Positions 26,632-35,596 of a stretch of DNA of 47,052 nt are shown in pieces. The position numbers and the translations under genes are program-made. The DNA lies in contig NZ_PIOC01000025.1 in assembly GCF_003369575.1 (NCBI RefSeq), forward strand, positions 7,799 to 54,850, written 5' to 3'. Numbering within the stretch: position 1 is the first letter of the stretch; the number at the start of each line of letters is the position of its first letter. This DNA comes from Oceanobacillus arenosus (GTDB lineage Bacteria; Bacillota; Bacilli; Bacillales; Amphibacillaceae). A model generated the notes under the pieces. It searched no databases. It saw only the letters and a program-made list of their open reading frames with translations, and was not told the origin of the DNA.

Positions 26632-26850
26632 TTATTTCACTCGTTTATAATTTTTGTGATTCACTACGGTCTTAATAGGTTCACCTGTTGTTGCATTCTC
26701 ACCGATTTTTATGATTACGGAATTTTCCCGTACTGTAACAACTTCGCCCTTCTTCCCTTTTTGTTCACCTTTTACAACATGAATTGTTTCCCCAACTTTT
26801 GCGTGGTTTAAATTCACTTCTTCAGTATTTGGAGTTTTTCCTTCTGCCAA
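26632..26850 (-). CDS. DUF2187 family KOW-like protein (YkvS-type)
   Basis: A 72-residue basic protein with a KOW/SH3-like core: KVGETIHVVKGEQKGKKGE is the KOW motif and VRENSVIIKIGENATTGEPI follows as a beta-hairpin. Such proteins occur in most bacilli and probably bind nucleic acid or ribosomes; no function is firmly known. The start is TTG 26850, supported by AAAGGAGG at ten bases. Convergent with ppk and sharing the terminator region. Confidence 0.75.
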   Translation of the reverse strand: MAEGKTPNTEEVNLNHAKVGETIHVVKGEQKGKKGEVVTVRENSVIIKIGENATTGEPIKTVVNHKNYKRVK

Positions 26851-27116
26851 ATCTAATTCCTCCTTTATTTAAAACACATTTCTGCTTTTTTATTTTTGAG
26901 AACAAAATTGCAATACTTATATCTTACCATTTTTCCCATTGTAAATCATAAGTAAACACCTGGAACGATTGAAAACTTCACTTTTCTACTTTGAATGGTG
27001 GTTAAACATTGTACTGAAAATACATATTATTTACAATACTTTTACAATCTTTACATTAAACAACAATAATAATCTGCTATACTTATTGCTAAAGGTCTGG
27101 AAAGGATGCGCTTATT

Positions 27117-27885
27117 ATGAGAATTGCGGTTATTGGTGACTTGCATTATCCGGCATTACACGAGGATTATCGATTTATCGAAAACAACCGAGATGGATTT
27201 TATTCGACATTTATTCAAAAACTTTTTTCCACTCCAGCTGATTTATATATTTCGATTGGAGATTTAACGAACTTTGGCTTACCAGAAGAATATGAAGAAA
27301 TATATAAATTGATAAATGCACAGGACAAAGCAAAAACGCTATCATGCAGTTACTATGGAAAAAGCAGTCCTCATATTTCTTGATACGACTCGAGAACAAG
27401 ATTATGAAATATGGGGCGGCACATTAGATATTGAACAGCAGATCTGGTTAACTGAAGTGATTGCGCAATCCGGAGAACTTCCAATCATTGTCTTCGCCCA
27501 TCATCCTGTACATCAAACGACGATTCATTCTGACCAAGAAAATCAATCGATCCATCCTGATATACCCATCTGGGATATTTTGAAGAAGAAACAAGGAAAT
27601 GGTTTGTATATAAATGGACATAATCACTGTATTTCTATTGCTGAGCGAGAACAATGGACGTTCGTACAACTGGCTGCAGTACTAGATCAACAAGCTGCAA
27701 GCGTAATTAACATAACCAATTCAGAAATCAAGATTGACTATATTGACTTCACTGATGAGACATTACAACAGCAGGCAAATACGATTGGTAATGAAATACA
27801 TCATTTTAGTTTAGATCGAAATCAGTTTGGTACACTGAAAGATACAACGCACGTCATTCCTTTAAAGCAAGTATTGAAACCATAA
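27117..27885 (+). pseudogene. Broken calcineurin-like metallophosphoesterase
   Basis: Two open pieces in different frames together make a metallophosphoesterase. The 5' piece (27117-27383) has the first motifs: VIGDLHYP (D-x-H) at the start and SIGDLTNFG (G-D). The 3' piece (about 27330-27885) has VFAHHPV and INGHNH (G-H-x-H). The G-N-H-D motif expected between them is absent: the text jumps from EEIYKLINA directly to KQKRYHAVTMEKAVL with a change of reading frame. An internal deletion of roughly 75-90 bases that is not a multiple of three explains this. The rest is still well preserved, so the event is recent, or a sequencing or assembly error. Either way the frame as given cannot encode an active enzyme. 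Confidence 0.8.
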
Positions 27886-27904
27886 CTTAATGGGCTAGGG
27901 CTAT

Positions 27905-27931
27905 GGGCTATTGATTGTGATAGCCCTTTTC
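27905..27931 (+). terminator. Terminator after the metallophosphoesterase pseudogene
   Basis: GGGCTAT, loop TGATTGTG, ATAGCCC, then TTTTCC. Located 20 bases after the stop. Confidence 0.75.
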
Positions 27932-28041
27932 CAATAAATTTTCATACTATTGTCACATTTCTAACCACGCTCCTTCTCCCTATTTCCCAAATTCTTGGTA
28001 TAATATAAAAAGAAAAATGGTTTCACATAGGAGTTGACATC

Positions 28042-29274
28042 TTGGAGATTTACGTCGCTAGACAGCCAATTTTAAACACGAATCAAGAAGTTTGTGCATA
28101 TGAATTGTTGTACCGCAGCAATGAACAAAATGAATTTTCCAATATTGATGGGGATCAAGCGACATCAGATGTCATCAATAGTTTCATGCATATTGGGATT
28201 GACGAGCTTTCAGAGGGTAAGCGCTGTTTTATCAATTTTACGGATACACTCCTTACCCATTCCGTACCAGAATTTTTTCCACCAGAAATGATTGTTGTGG
28301 AAATATTAGAAACAGTAATTCCGACAGAGCAGATTGTTGAGAGCTGTAGGAAGTTAAAGGAAAAGGGTTATAAAATTGCCTTAGATGATTTTATTATGCG
28401 AGATGGGGATAAAAATTTTACAAAGCTGATAGAATTAGCGGATATTATTAAAGTTGATATACATAATACGCCTAATCAGGAACGAAAGAAAATATTGAAA
28501 ACCCTCAAAGAATATAATGTAACTTTGTTAGCTGAGAAAGTAGAGACAATGGCTGAATATGAGCAATGCGTAAAAGAGGGCTATACTTACTTTCAAGGTT
28601 ACTTTTTCAGTAAACCTGCCATCTTATCAACGAATGATGTGCCGATTTACAATCATAATATCGTACTTATTTTGAATGAACTTGCACAATCGGAACCAAA
28701 TATTGACAGGATCACGGGAATCATTGAGACAGATATTTCATTATCAATTAAATTACTTCGATTAATTAACTCGCCAATGGTCGGATCGATTTATGAAATC
28801 AAATCAATCAAACAGGCAATTGCATATTTAGGATTTAATGAGCTAAATAAATGGATATTTCTGCTTTCGTTACGTGAAAGAGCAAATCAAAAGGAAAAAA
28901 GACTGGATGAAGTGACGAAAATGTGCTTTATTCGTGCGAAGATTGGTGAATTAATTGCCTTGCAAAAAGGCAAACGCATGGAAGCACCAAGCTATTTCTT
29001 AGTTGGTTTACTCTCCTTAATTGATACATTAATGAAACAGCCAATAGATAAATTAATGAGGCAGCTTCCGTTAGATCATAAAATTAAAGAAACAATCCTA
29101 GGAAAGAATACGCATTATAGTGATATTTTCCATTTAACCGTAACAATGGAACGAGCCGAATGGAGAGAGCTGAATATACTTGCAAATAAGGTTGGAATCA
29201 ATAAAAGAAAACTGTTTGAAATTTATAAAGAGGCATTAAGATGGACAAATGGAATTGTCAATGTAACATATTAG
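28042..29274 (+). CDS. EAL-HDOD signalling protein (YuxH type)
   Basis: A 410-residue protein with an N-terminal EAL domain (about 1-200) and a C-terminal HDOD domain (about 205-400). EAL-type landmarks include AYELLYRS, INFTDTLL, EILETVIP, IALDDF, IIKVDI and YFQGYFFSKP, so several catalytic positions (E, N, E, DD, K, Q) are present. Loop 6, normally DDFGTGYSS, is instead DDFIMRDGDKNF, so phosphodiesterase activity is doubtful and a c-di-GMP-binding or purely signalling role is equally likely. The HDOD part contains LIETD..LSIKLLRLINSP and IKQAIAYLG. It starts at TTG 28042 with TAGGAG nine bases upstream. Probably a single-gene transcript. Confidence 0.9.
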   Translation: MEIYVARQPILNTNQEVCAYELLYRSNEQNEFSNIDGDQATSDVINSFMHIGIDELSEGKRCFINFTDTLLTHSVPEFFPPEMIVVEILETVIPTEQIVESCRKLKEKGYKIALDDFIMRDGDKNFTKLIELADIIKVDIHNTPNQERKKILKTLKEYNVTLLAEKVETMAEYEQCVKEGYTYFQGYFFSKPAILSTNDVPIYNHNIVLILNELAQSEPNIDRITGIIETDISLSIKLLRLINSPMVGSIYEIKSIKQAIAYLGFNELNKWIFLLSLRERANQKEKRLDEVTKMCFIRAKIGELIALQKGKRMEAPSYFLVGLLSLIDTLMKQPIDKLMRQLPLDHKIKETILGKNTHYSDIFHLTVTMERAEWRELNILANKVGINKRKLFEIYKEALRWTNGIVNVTY

Positions 29275-29351
29275 TTTTTTGGGGTTTTGGGGTCAGATCT
29301 TTAGTCAGACCTCAGGGCCTGCTCGTCGTTACTGGGCTGCTTCCTTATGTA

Positions 29352-29666
29352 TTAATTGATGTTCAACTCTTGCTGTAGAATTGTAATATCTGCTTTTGCA
29401 TCTAATAATTCAGCTGAAAGGCGAGTAACTTCTGCGTCTACTTTGCGAATATCCTGCTTTAATTCTGCTCTCATTTCTTTCATTTCAACCTTGATGTCCT
29501 GAACAGTATTTTCAACATTTGTTAATCTGTTCTCTATATTTGTTACTCTATCTTCAATACTTGTTACCCTATTCTCAATTGATCCAACGGTTACTTTAAT
29601 ATCCTCCACATTATTCGCTAATTCTTTGATTGCCTGGAATAAATCATTATTTGAAATTTCTGCCAT
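29352..29666 (-). CDS. Coiled-coil protein with heptad repeats
   Basis: A 104-residue protein built almost entirely of a coiled coil. Seven-residue repeats run through SIENRVTSIEDRVTNIENR and continue to the end (LSAELLDAKADITILQQEL). There is no membrane segment or signal peptide. The nearly identical heptads (IENRV, IEDRV, IENRL) suggest growth by internal duplication. A strong ribosome binding site (GGGAGGAG) precedes ATG 29666. Similar short coiled-coil proteins are common in bacilli and phages, without known function. It is transcribed towards the EAL-HDOD gene. Confidence 0.7.
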   Translation of the reverse strand: MAEISNNDLFQAIKELANNVEDIKVTVGSIENRVTSIEDRVTNIENRLTNVENTVQDIKVEMKEMRAELKQDIRKVDAEVTRLSAELLDAKADITILQQELNIN

Positions 29667-29846
29667 AATTATTTCTCCTCCCTATTCGTACATCTAGATT
29701 AGCACAAAAACTATTGTCGAACAACCGAACATAATGTGATTTTCGATGGGAAATCTAAAAAGATAATTCCATTTTGTTCTAGGTGGAATTTCAATTTTCC
29801 TTATTATTTATAGGGGTATTTTTCAGATTTGGGTTAATTATCAGAG

Positions 29847-30040
29847 CAAAAGCGCAAGCGCCCGTTTAGCGACGTACTCCCAGGCCTTAATCCTCGCGAG
29901 TCGATGTTAACTTTCACCGCAAGGGTATAAGTGCGACTAAGCCTCTGGCAAAGCCAATCGGCAAGTCTTCTTTATCGTACGAAGGTGAGGGAAGTCTCGC
30001 TACAGCTTTAGCGCTGGAGCTGGACGTGGCTGTTTCGGTA
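29847..30040. repeat. Bacillaceae-type intergenic repeat, about 190 bases
   Basis: A block that is clearly more GC-rich than its surroundings and starts AAAAGCGCAAGCGCCCGT and ends TAGCGCTGGAGCTGGACG. Both end motifs are familiar from repeats scattered between genes in Oceanobacillus and related genomes. It contains short complementary segments but no long open frame. Only one full copy is seen in this window, so the repeat status comes from memory rather than from the sequence. Confidence 0.45.
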
Positions 30041-30085
30041 ATCAAGTTATCCACAGCATTCAAATTTTATTGTTTCCTAAGCAAT

Positions 30086-30117
30086 AAAAAAGGGTAGCCA
30101 CAACCTGTAGCTTCCCA
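30086..30117 (-). terminator. Terminator of the tandem isoprenoid synthase gene
   Basis: Minus strand: GGGAAGCTAC, loop AGGTT, GTGGCTACCC, then TTTTTT. Located just after the stop at 30121. Confidence 0.85.
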
Positions 30118-30120
30118 TTT

Positions 30121-32499
30121 TTAATGATCTCGATGCACAAAATAATTCAAGACATGCTTTAGAAAAGAATTATCCTGCTGTAATTCTTGCAACGTCTCCA
30201 TCGCAGAACAATAATGCTCCCACATCTCTTTTTTGGCACCTTCCAGTCCTAAAATGGACACGAAAGTCGAATTATTATTTTCTGCATCCCGATTTGGTGA
30301 TTTACCTAAAAGCGTTTGATCTCCTTCAACATCAAGCAAGTCATCCTTAATCTGAAATGCTATTCCTGCATGGCGGGCGAATTTTGTCAATAATTGTTTT
30401 TCGACATCATCCACTCCTGCCAAGATGGCTGGTAAAATAAGTGCGGCTTCGAATCCTAAGCCTGTTTTATAGAAGCACATCTGATTCAACTGCTCAAGTG
30501 TTAATATTTCGCCTTTCGTTTTCAGATCCATCGCCTGTCCCCTGCACATTTCAGCTGTAACACCGGCAGAATAGTGAATGAGCTGAAGAACTGTTTTTGC
30601 GTCAAATTTTTCAAGAGAGGCCTGCTCTTCAACCGCTTTTTGGGTCAAGAAAAGACCAGTTAATTCTGCTGTGGCAATGTTATATGCCTGGTGTAACGTT
30701 TGATTCCCTCTACGAAGATCCGCATTATCCTGAGCTGGTAAATCATCGTAAATTAAGGAAGCTGTATGCATGTATTCCAATGATCTCAGCAAAGGCAGGA
30801 TTGCAGTCTTATCTAATCCATAGTTATTTACACCCATAAACCAGGTTACAATTGGTCGTAGTCGTTTTCCATTACTACTCAAGCTATAATTTGCAGCATC
30901 AATGATTGGTTCATTTATTAAAGAAACACTGTCAGTATTAGAAATAGGTAAGAAATCATTGATTTCCAAGCGCATCCTACGGGTAATTTTTCTGAATTCT
31001 TCCCTCTCTTTTCGCTCCTGATGTAAATTGCTAATTATATGATCGCGCAATAGTTTATCAAAGAAATCAACGTCTGTTGCATTGTGTACCATAAATTGAA
31101 CCGTTTGATTAAATGCAGGACTTCCAGAGAAAAATAGCTTCATTACCTCATTATATCCTTGCTTTCCCTTTTTTTCTTTAAAGCGCTTCAGACCATTTAT
31201 CGCACGGTTTAAAATCACATCACAAGTCTTAGGGTCGAAATTATATACTTGATGAATTAAATTGGCAATCACCGTCCAATATAATTCAAAAGGGTTTATG
31301 AGGTCCTCCCGCTTCTCATGATGCTCAAGATAGTAAGTGTACGGTGTTACTCTTCCGCCTTCCCTATCATCCACCATATCAGCAAAATCATCTGCGAGCT
31401 GGTTGTATATACCATAGTAAAATGTTCGCTTATCAATCCCAGCATCATCTGAAGCACTAATGATGGAACGGATGATTAATCGTGATGCCGAGGATTTAAG
31501 AATGACAGGAATATAAAGTTCTTCATTTGTATAGGTTGTATTCGCGAGATTCTTTACCCGCTCTACTTCTTGTGATTTGTAAAACACATATGCCTGTTCA
31601 AGAAAGGCTTTCCACTCTGCTTCTGGCTGGTTTTCCTTAATATATTGAAATGCTGCACTAAGTTCAGCATGAATATATTGCATTAACACCCGATTATCTC
31701 CAGTCCATTCGCCTAATTCCGGTACAACTCCGGTGACAAGGGTAACCCGAATCAGTTCGGAATATTGGTTACTTTCTTGCTCAGACAATACATTTGAATC
31801 AAGTAAATCATCAATAAATGGATAAGTTAAACCATAGGCATAACCAAGTCTGATTGCTCGCTCAAGCCTTCTTGACTTTTCATCTGCTTCGATTTCGTCT
31901 CCCATTTCTTCAACCTCATGCATTACTAATCCTGCGATAATTTTGATTAATTTCCGCTGTGCTTCTTCAGCATCCATTCCATCTGGTATGTTTGCATTTA
32001 CTTTCTGAAGCTTTTCGATCACCCAAATCAAGGTTGCTTCAACACCATTTCTTTGAGCTGTTCTATACAATTTAGCCATGCTGAACACGTCATCATTGTC
32101 GGCTTGTTTGGCAGTGAGGTCCTCCTTTAAACTGTTTACGATATTCCCAATCCGTTGCTTTGTTTCAGGTGAATCAAGTGCCTTCCCAAGGTCACGCATA
32201 AAAATGTAGGAAATACTCCGATCAAGATAGGGTTCTAATTTTCCCCTCATATTCAGCCATTCGATATACCGATGATAATCCTTTTGCGATGGCTTCTTTT
32301 TCATTGCAAAAAAAGACAGCAGTGAACGACGTTGAATGTGATTCTGTTTCCATGCGTCGAAATCCTTCGTTAGTGTTGGTATATATGTCTTTTCAGCATG
32401 CTGCTCGCTCAGAAAATTAAAATACTCTAAAGCTTTTTGCTCTACCGACTGATATGCACTATCAGCATTTATTATTGTTTTTTCATTCATATATTTCAT
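30121..32499 (-). CDS. Tandem class I isoprenoid synthase: N-terminal terpenoid-synthase-like half fused to polyprenyl diphosphate synthase
   Basis: A 792-residue protein, more than twice the usual ~300 of a polyprenyl synthase. Residues ~520-790 are a clear trans-prenyltransferase: GKRLRP (544-549), first Asp-rich motif DDLPAQDNADLRRG (585-598), KTG (678-680) and second Asp-rich motif FQIKDDLLD (715-723). Residues ~1-500 form a second all-helical unit with DDLLD at 230-234 (GLTYPFIDDLLDS) and a further Asp-rich segment LADDFADMVDD at 368-378, placed like the two metal-binding motifs of class I terpenoid enzymes. So the N-terminal half may be a terpene synthase or a second prenyltransferase that uses the product of the C-terminal half. 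Product and pathway are unknown; no other isoprenoid gene is adjacent. The start is ATG 32499, or ATG 32490, which is better spaced from GAGGT. It has its own terminator. Confidence 0.85.
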   Translation of the reverse strand: MKYMNEKTIINADSAYQSVEQKALEYFNFLSEQHAEKTYIPTLTKDFDAWKQNHIQRRSLLSFFAMKKKPSQKDYHRYIEWLNMRGKLEPYLDRSISYIFMRDLGKALDSPETKQRIGNIVNSLKEDLTAKQADNDDVFSMAKLYRTAQRNGVEATLIWVIEKLQKVNANIPDGMDAEEAQRKLIKIIAGLVMHEVEEMGDEIEADEKSRRLERAIRLGYAYGLTYPFIDDLLDSNVLSEQESNQYSELIRVTLVTGVVPELGEWTGDNRVLMQYIHAELSAAFQYIKENQPEAEWKAFLEQAYVFYKSQEVERVKNLANTTYTNEELYIPVILKSSASRLIIRSIISASDDAGIDKRTFYYGIYNQLADDFADMVDDREGGRVTPYTYYLEHHEKREDLINPFELYWTVIANLIHQVYNFDPKTCDVILNRAINGLKRFKEKKGKQGYNEVMKLFFSGSPAFNQTVQFMVHNATDVDFFDKLLRDHIISNLHQERKEREEFRKITRRMRLEINDFLPISNTDSVSLINEPIIDAANYSLSSNGKRLRPIVTWFMGVNNYGLDKTAILPLLRSLEYMHTASLIYDDLPAQDNADLRRGNQTLHQAYNIATAELTGLFLTQKAVEEQASLEKFDAKTVLQLIHYSAGVTAEMCRGQAMDLKTKGEILTLEQLNQMCFYKTGLGFEAALILPAILAGVDDVEKQLLTKFARHAGIAFQIKDDLLDVEGDQTLLGKSPNRDAENNNSTFVSILGLEGAKKEMWEHYCSAMETLQELQQDNSFLKHVLNYFVHRDH

Positions 32500-32561
32500 T
32501 ACCTCAAATTCATGATTTCTGTAGCATTCTTTTCTATTATATTGAATAACCTATGTTTCTA

Positions 32562-33068
32562 TTAATGTATTTTTCTCTGTTTTACAATGCCGATAATGAT
32601 TGGAATGAATACACTAAGCACTGCCAGCGGCAAAAACCAGCCTCCTAATGCCTTGCCCCATCCTAACGCTATCGAAATCGATTCAAATGCAATATATGCA
32701 AAAATTATTAGAAAAATATTTTTTATTTGGTTAATCATCATCCTGCTGTTTAAATAAAAGCGCCCTAAGTTTTCAGAATTTAGTCGCTCAGGATAATTAT
32801 GCGTTTCTGGAAATCTCTCAATTACTTGCATTAACAGCATAAGGAAAGCTCCTATTGCCGGTAATATTAATAACTCGCCCTTTGCTCCCCAGCGATCTAC
32901 TTCTCCATTGGCATTATAATGTGCCGGTACCTGATTTGGCAGAGAGTTCCAAACAACAATTAATAAAATAATGCTTCCAATATAACAGGAGAAGCCAATA
33001 GTATCCCAAAACCACTCACTTTTTGATTTTGGAATTTTGAGCTTTGGCCGGTTTGAAGTGTTTGTCAT
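32562..33068 (-). CDS. DUF1648 membrane protein
   Basis: A 168-residue membrane protein with about four hydrophobic segments. The DUF1648 signature is visible after the first segment: WNSLPNQVPAHYNANGEVDR, followed by GAKGELLILPAIGAF. The family includes SdpI-like immunity and signalling proteins, but this short form lacks the second SdpI domain. The open frame extends to 33215, but ATG 33068 (MTNTSNRPKLKIPK) has AAGGGGTG upstream and gives a normal DUF1648 N-terminus, whereas the extension is Cys-rich and atypical. Function unknown. It lies 60 bases upstream of the isoprenoid synthase gene on the same strand, so co-transcription is possible. Confidence 0.75.
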   Translation of the reverse strand: MTNTSNRPKLKIPKSKSEWFWDTIGFSCYIGSIILLIVVWNSLPNQVPAHYNANGEVDRWGAKGELLILPAIGAFLMLLMQVIERFPETHNYPERLNSENLGRFYLNSRMMINQIKNIFLIIFAYIAFESISIALGWGKALGGWFLPLAVLSVFIPIIIGIVKQRKIH

Positions 33069-33377
33069 AATTACACACCCCTTGGAAATGTTATCTTGTT
33101 TAGATGGTAACTGTAATACGTTTTGGCGATGGAAAGGATTCAGCTTTTTCATATTGAGATGTTCACATTTTTTTCCAGTACAAAAAGAACAAACCCAAAA
33201 TTGGGATTGTTCCACTTCTATAGAACATAAATAAAGGCCTTTCTTCGCTTTATTTCCATTCCGTTTTTAACAATGAAAAGATTAATGCATCATAAGACTT
33301 TTTAACCTATCTGTTTCCAGCTTTGGAAATACCATAAATTCACCCTATATTTTTCTAACTAGCTGCCAGTTGCTAAT
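33069..33377. other. Intergenic stretch without a supported gene
   Basis: About 309 AT-rich bases between the DUF1648 gene and the first VOC gene. The frame of the DUF1648 gene stays open to 33215 but has no usable start signal there. I see no clear terminator, promoter or repeat. Confidence 0.5.
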
Positions 33378-33758
33378 CTAACAATTACAAATCATAACTA
33401 CGTTGCCATCTGGATCTTTTATATTAAACCAGGCTGTATCTCCTACTCTTTCAATTTCTCTTACAATGCTAATTTCTTTAGCTCTTATGTATTGATATGC
33501 TTCATCAATATTTGGAGCATACAGATTAAAAATAGGGCTTGGACTAACATTATGCTCGAAGGTGGAATCAAAACTGTGGTCATCCAAAGTCAGTGATGTT
33601 GTACCTGTAATTGGTACGTTAAAAACTGGTGACACTACGTTGTCTAGATCAATTTGTAATCCTAACAAATCAGAATACCATTTTACTGCTGCCTTCAAAT
33701 TTGTTACATGAATAAACACGCCATTCATTTGATTTTTTATTGGTATTATTTTTTCCAA
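33378..33758 (-). CDS. VOC (glyoxalase/bleomycin resistance) family protein
   Basis: A 126-residue single VOC module: N-terminal beta-alpha (FIHVTNLKAAVKWYSDLLGL) and C-terminal beta-alpha (WFNIKDPDGNVVMICNC). The first metal-ligand position is H17 in FIHVTN. The C-terminal acidic ligand may be missing, because the usual PDGN-x-E reads DPDGNVVMI. VOC proteins include lyases, dioxygenases and drug-binding proteins; this one cannot be placed further. The start TTG 33758 is supported by AAGGAGGGG. It lies 17 bases downstream of a second VOC gene on the same strand, so the two are probably co-transcribed. Confidence 0.8.
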   Translation of the reverse strand: MEKIIPIKNQMNGVFIHVTNLKAAVKWYSDLLGLQIDLDNVVSPVFNVPITGTTSLTLDDHSFDSTFEHNVSPSPIFNLYAPNIDEAYQYIRAKEISIVREIERVGDTAWFNIKDPDGNVVMICNC

Positions 33759-33775
33759 TATTGCCCCTCCTTAAA

Positions 33776-34126
33776 TCACTTTTTCTGAATGAGGCCGATA
33801 CCAAGTTTCACAGGATCTTCCAAATAAGCAAGATAAAAAGCATCAAATTCCATTTTCCCCCTTATTACCTTTGCTCCATTTCTTTTAGCGGTGGAAATGG
33901 CTTCATCAATTGAATCTACTTCGATTTGAATTCTAATTCCCTGGGAATAATCATCTGGTCCTTTTGCTATTCCCCCATTAATTCCAGACTTTACAGTGTC
34001 TCCCGTCATAACAGACCAATAATCCCAATGTGGTTCGGAAATTTCCCATCCAAAAACTTTTGAATAAAATTCTGCTGCTTTTTCAGGTTCCTGACTATTT
34101 AATTCAAAACCAATTACTCTTCCCAA
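33776..34126 (-). CDS. VOC family protein, second copy type
   Basis: About 116 residues from TTG 34126, which has GGGAGG ten bases upstream. The frame remains open to 34243, but those codons contain a hydrophobic Cys-rich stretch not typical of VOC proteins. The fold elements are GRVIGFELNSQEPEKAAEFY, then KVFGWEISEPHWDYWSV, GGIAKGPDD and a C-terminal AYLEDPVKLGIGLIQK. The pattern VFGWE...GG.. is characteristic of the single-domain VOC group annotated as possible glyoxalase-like or enzyme-related proteins. The partner VOC gene follows after 17 bases. The substrate is unknown. Confidence 0.75.
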   Translation of the reverse strand: MGRVIGFELNSQEPEKAAEFYSKVFGWEISEPHWDYWSVMTGDTVKSGINGGIAKGPDDYSQGIRIQIEVDSIDEAISTAKRNGAKVIRGKMEFDAFYLAYLEDPVKLGIGLIQKK

Positions 34127-34322
34127 CTCATCAATTCCTCCCTCATGGCTACATCTAACCTCGTTAGAAACTTGATGTAATGAACAACAGTAGTATAGAT
34201 TTATTAAGTAAAATATTCTATTGATTATTCTTAATATTAACATAAGCGTGAAATCACTAAAAGCTATTCCTTTAAGAAATTGCCTCTATTTCAAATGATT
34301 GCCTGTCTACTCTACTTACAGA

Positions 34323-35552
34323 TCAAACTCCATAATAGTCCTTTTTTGAAGGAGATAAACTAAATACTAATAAACTTACAGATAATATCATCATTACTAA
34401 AACACCAATAATGACCGTAGACTGAATCGATACCAATTGTGCTGCCATTCCCATGATGCCAGTAGCAGCAATAATGAACAATGCTTCAAATAAACGATAA
34501 ATGCTCCTGACCCTGCCCATCATGTTAATCGGTATATTATTTTGATAAAAAGTAAGAAAACCAGTATTAGCGAATGCGATAAAGAAGGATAAAACAAAAA
34601 ATCCTATCCCGGCAATAAGGAATGTGTCTGAGAAAGCATATATGAGATAGCCAATTGAAACGAAAATAGTGCCACATCCAATTAGCAGCGATGTCTTAAT
34701 ATTGTTTAATAACAATGTATTGGTAAACGCTCCGGTTATAATACCTGCACCAGCAATTGTCACGAGAAATCCATATTCACTATCTGCCAACAATAAAACC
34801 TCTTTCGCAAAAGCTACTTCAAGTGAATCAATTGCACTTGCCATGACAACCATCACACAGCTGAACAATATATTTATCATCATGATATAACGTTGTTTAC
34901 AACTAAATGAAATCACCATTGACCAATCATTTTTCAATAGCCCAAAGGTCGTATTACTTCCTGAAGGAGAAATCACCTTTTGTTTTTCGAGATTGGGCAA
35001 TAGCATAGTAATTACTCCCGAAAAGAATAATGCTATCGCATTAATAAACATTGCCAATACGGGTGTGCCAATAAGAAATAGTAAGCCCGCAACCGCTGGG
35101 CCAGTTAGAAATGCACCTGACGTAACTAAACTGTGAAGTGAATTAAATCTTTTTCTGGATTCTTTTGGGATTAGCTTTGTAATATAAGTAATAGAAGCTG
35201 GCTCAAATATGGAGCTAGCCATACTTAGAATAAAAACGATGAAATATATTAGCGCTATATTTGTCATAGCTGGCAATAAGAGAATCAGCATCGCACGGAA
35301 AATATCAAGGTATATCATTAGTTTTCTTTTATTTAAGCGATCAATAATACTTCCAGACCAAAAGTTCGTTAATAACTTTGCCAACGGTTTAATAATATAT
35401 AAACCTGATACAGCCAGGGGTGACCCCGTCATATCTAAAACAATTAAATTCAGCGCAATAAAGTAAATCCACTCACCAATATTGGCAATGCCAATCCCCA
35501 ATAATAATATGGAGGGATATTTCCATGAAGCCATTTTACTGTTCGATAACAT
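34323..35552 (-). CDS. MFS transporter, T-box-controlled
   Basis: A 409-residue major facilitator superfamily transporter with about 12 hydrophobic segments and a longer cytosolic loop in the middle (LPNLEKQKVISPSGSNTTF). The A-loop motif after TM2 is FWSGSIIDRLNKRK, matching the MFS G-x-x-x-D-R pattern, and the layout resembles the EntS/MefA-type (MFS_3) exporters. The substrate cannot be read from the sequence. The start is ATG 35552 behind GGGGGAG; the upstream frame to 35582 overlaps that site. A T-box riboswitch directly upstream implies that expression depends on the charging of one tRNA, so an amino acid, peptide or amino-acid-derived compound is a reasonable substrate guess. Confidence 0.88.
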   Translation of the reverse strand: MLSNSKMASWKYPSILLLGIGIANIGEWIYFIALNLIVLDMTGSPLAVSGLYIIKPLAKLLTNFWSGSIIDRLNKRKLMIYLDIFRAMLILLLPAMTNIALIYFIVFILSMASSIFEPASITYITKLIPKESRKRFNSLHSLVTSGAFLTGPAVAGLLFLIGTPVLAMFINAIALFFSGVITMLLPNLEKQKVISPSGSNTTFGLLKNDWSMVISFSCKQRYIMMINILFSCVMVVMASAIDSLEVAFAKEVLLLADSEYGFLVTIAGAGIITGAFTNTLLLNNIKTSLLIGCGTIFVSIGYLIYAFSDTFLIAGIGFFVLSFFIAFANTGFLTFYQNNIPINMMGRVRSIYRLFEALFIIAATGIMGMAAQLVSIQSTVIIGVLVMMILSVSLLVFSLSPSKKDYYGV

Positions 35553-35596
35553 ATCATTTCTCCCCCAACTTTCAATAATCATCGTTCATAATAGCT

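Larger units (their letters stand above)
29667..30120. other. Gene-free stretch with a dispersed repeat and a terminator
   Basis: It contains the upstream region of the coiled-coil gene (29667-29840, AT-rich), a GC-richer repeat-like block at 29847-30040, and the terminator of the isoprenoid synthase gene at 30086-30117. No open frame with a start signal was found. Confidence 0.6.
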
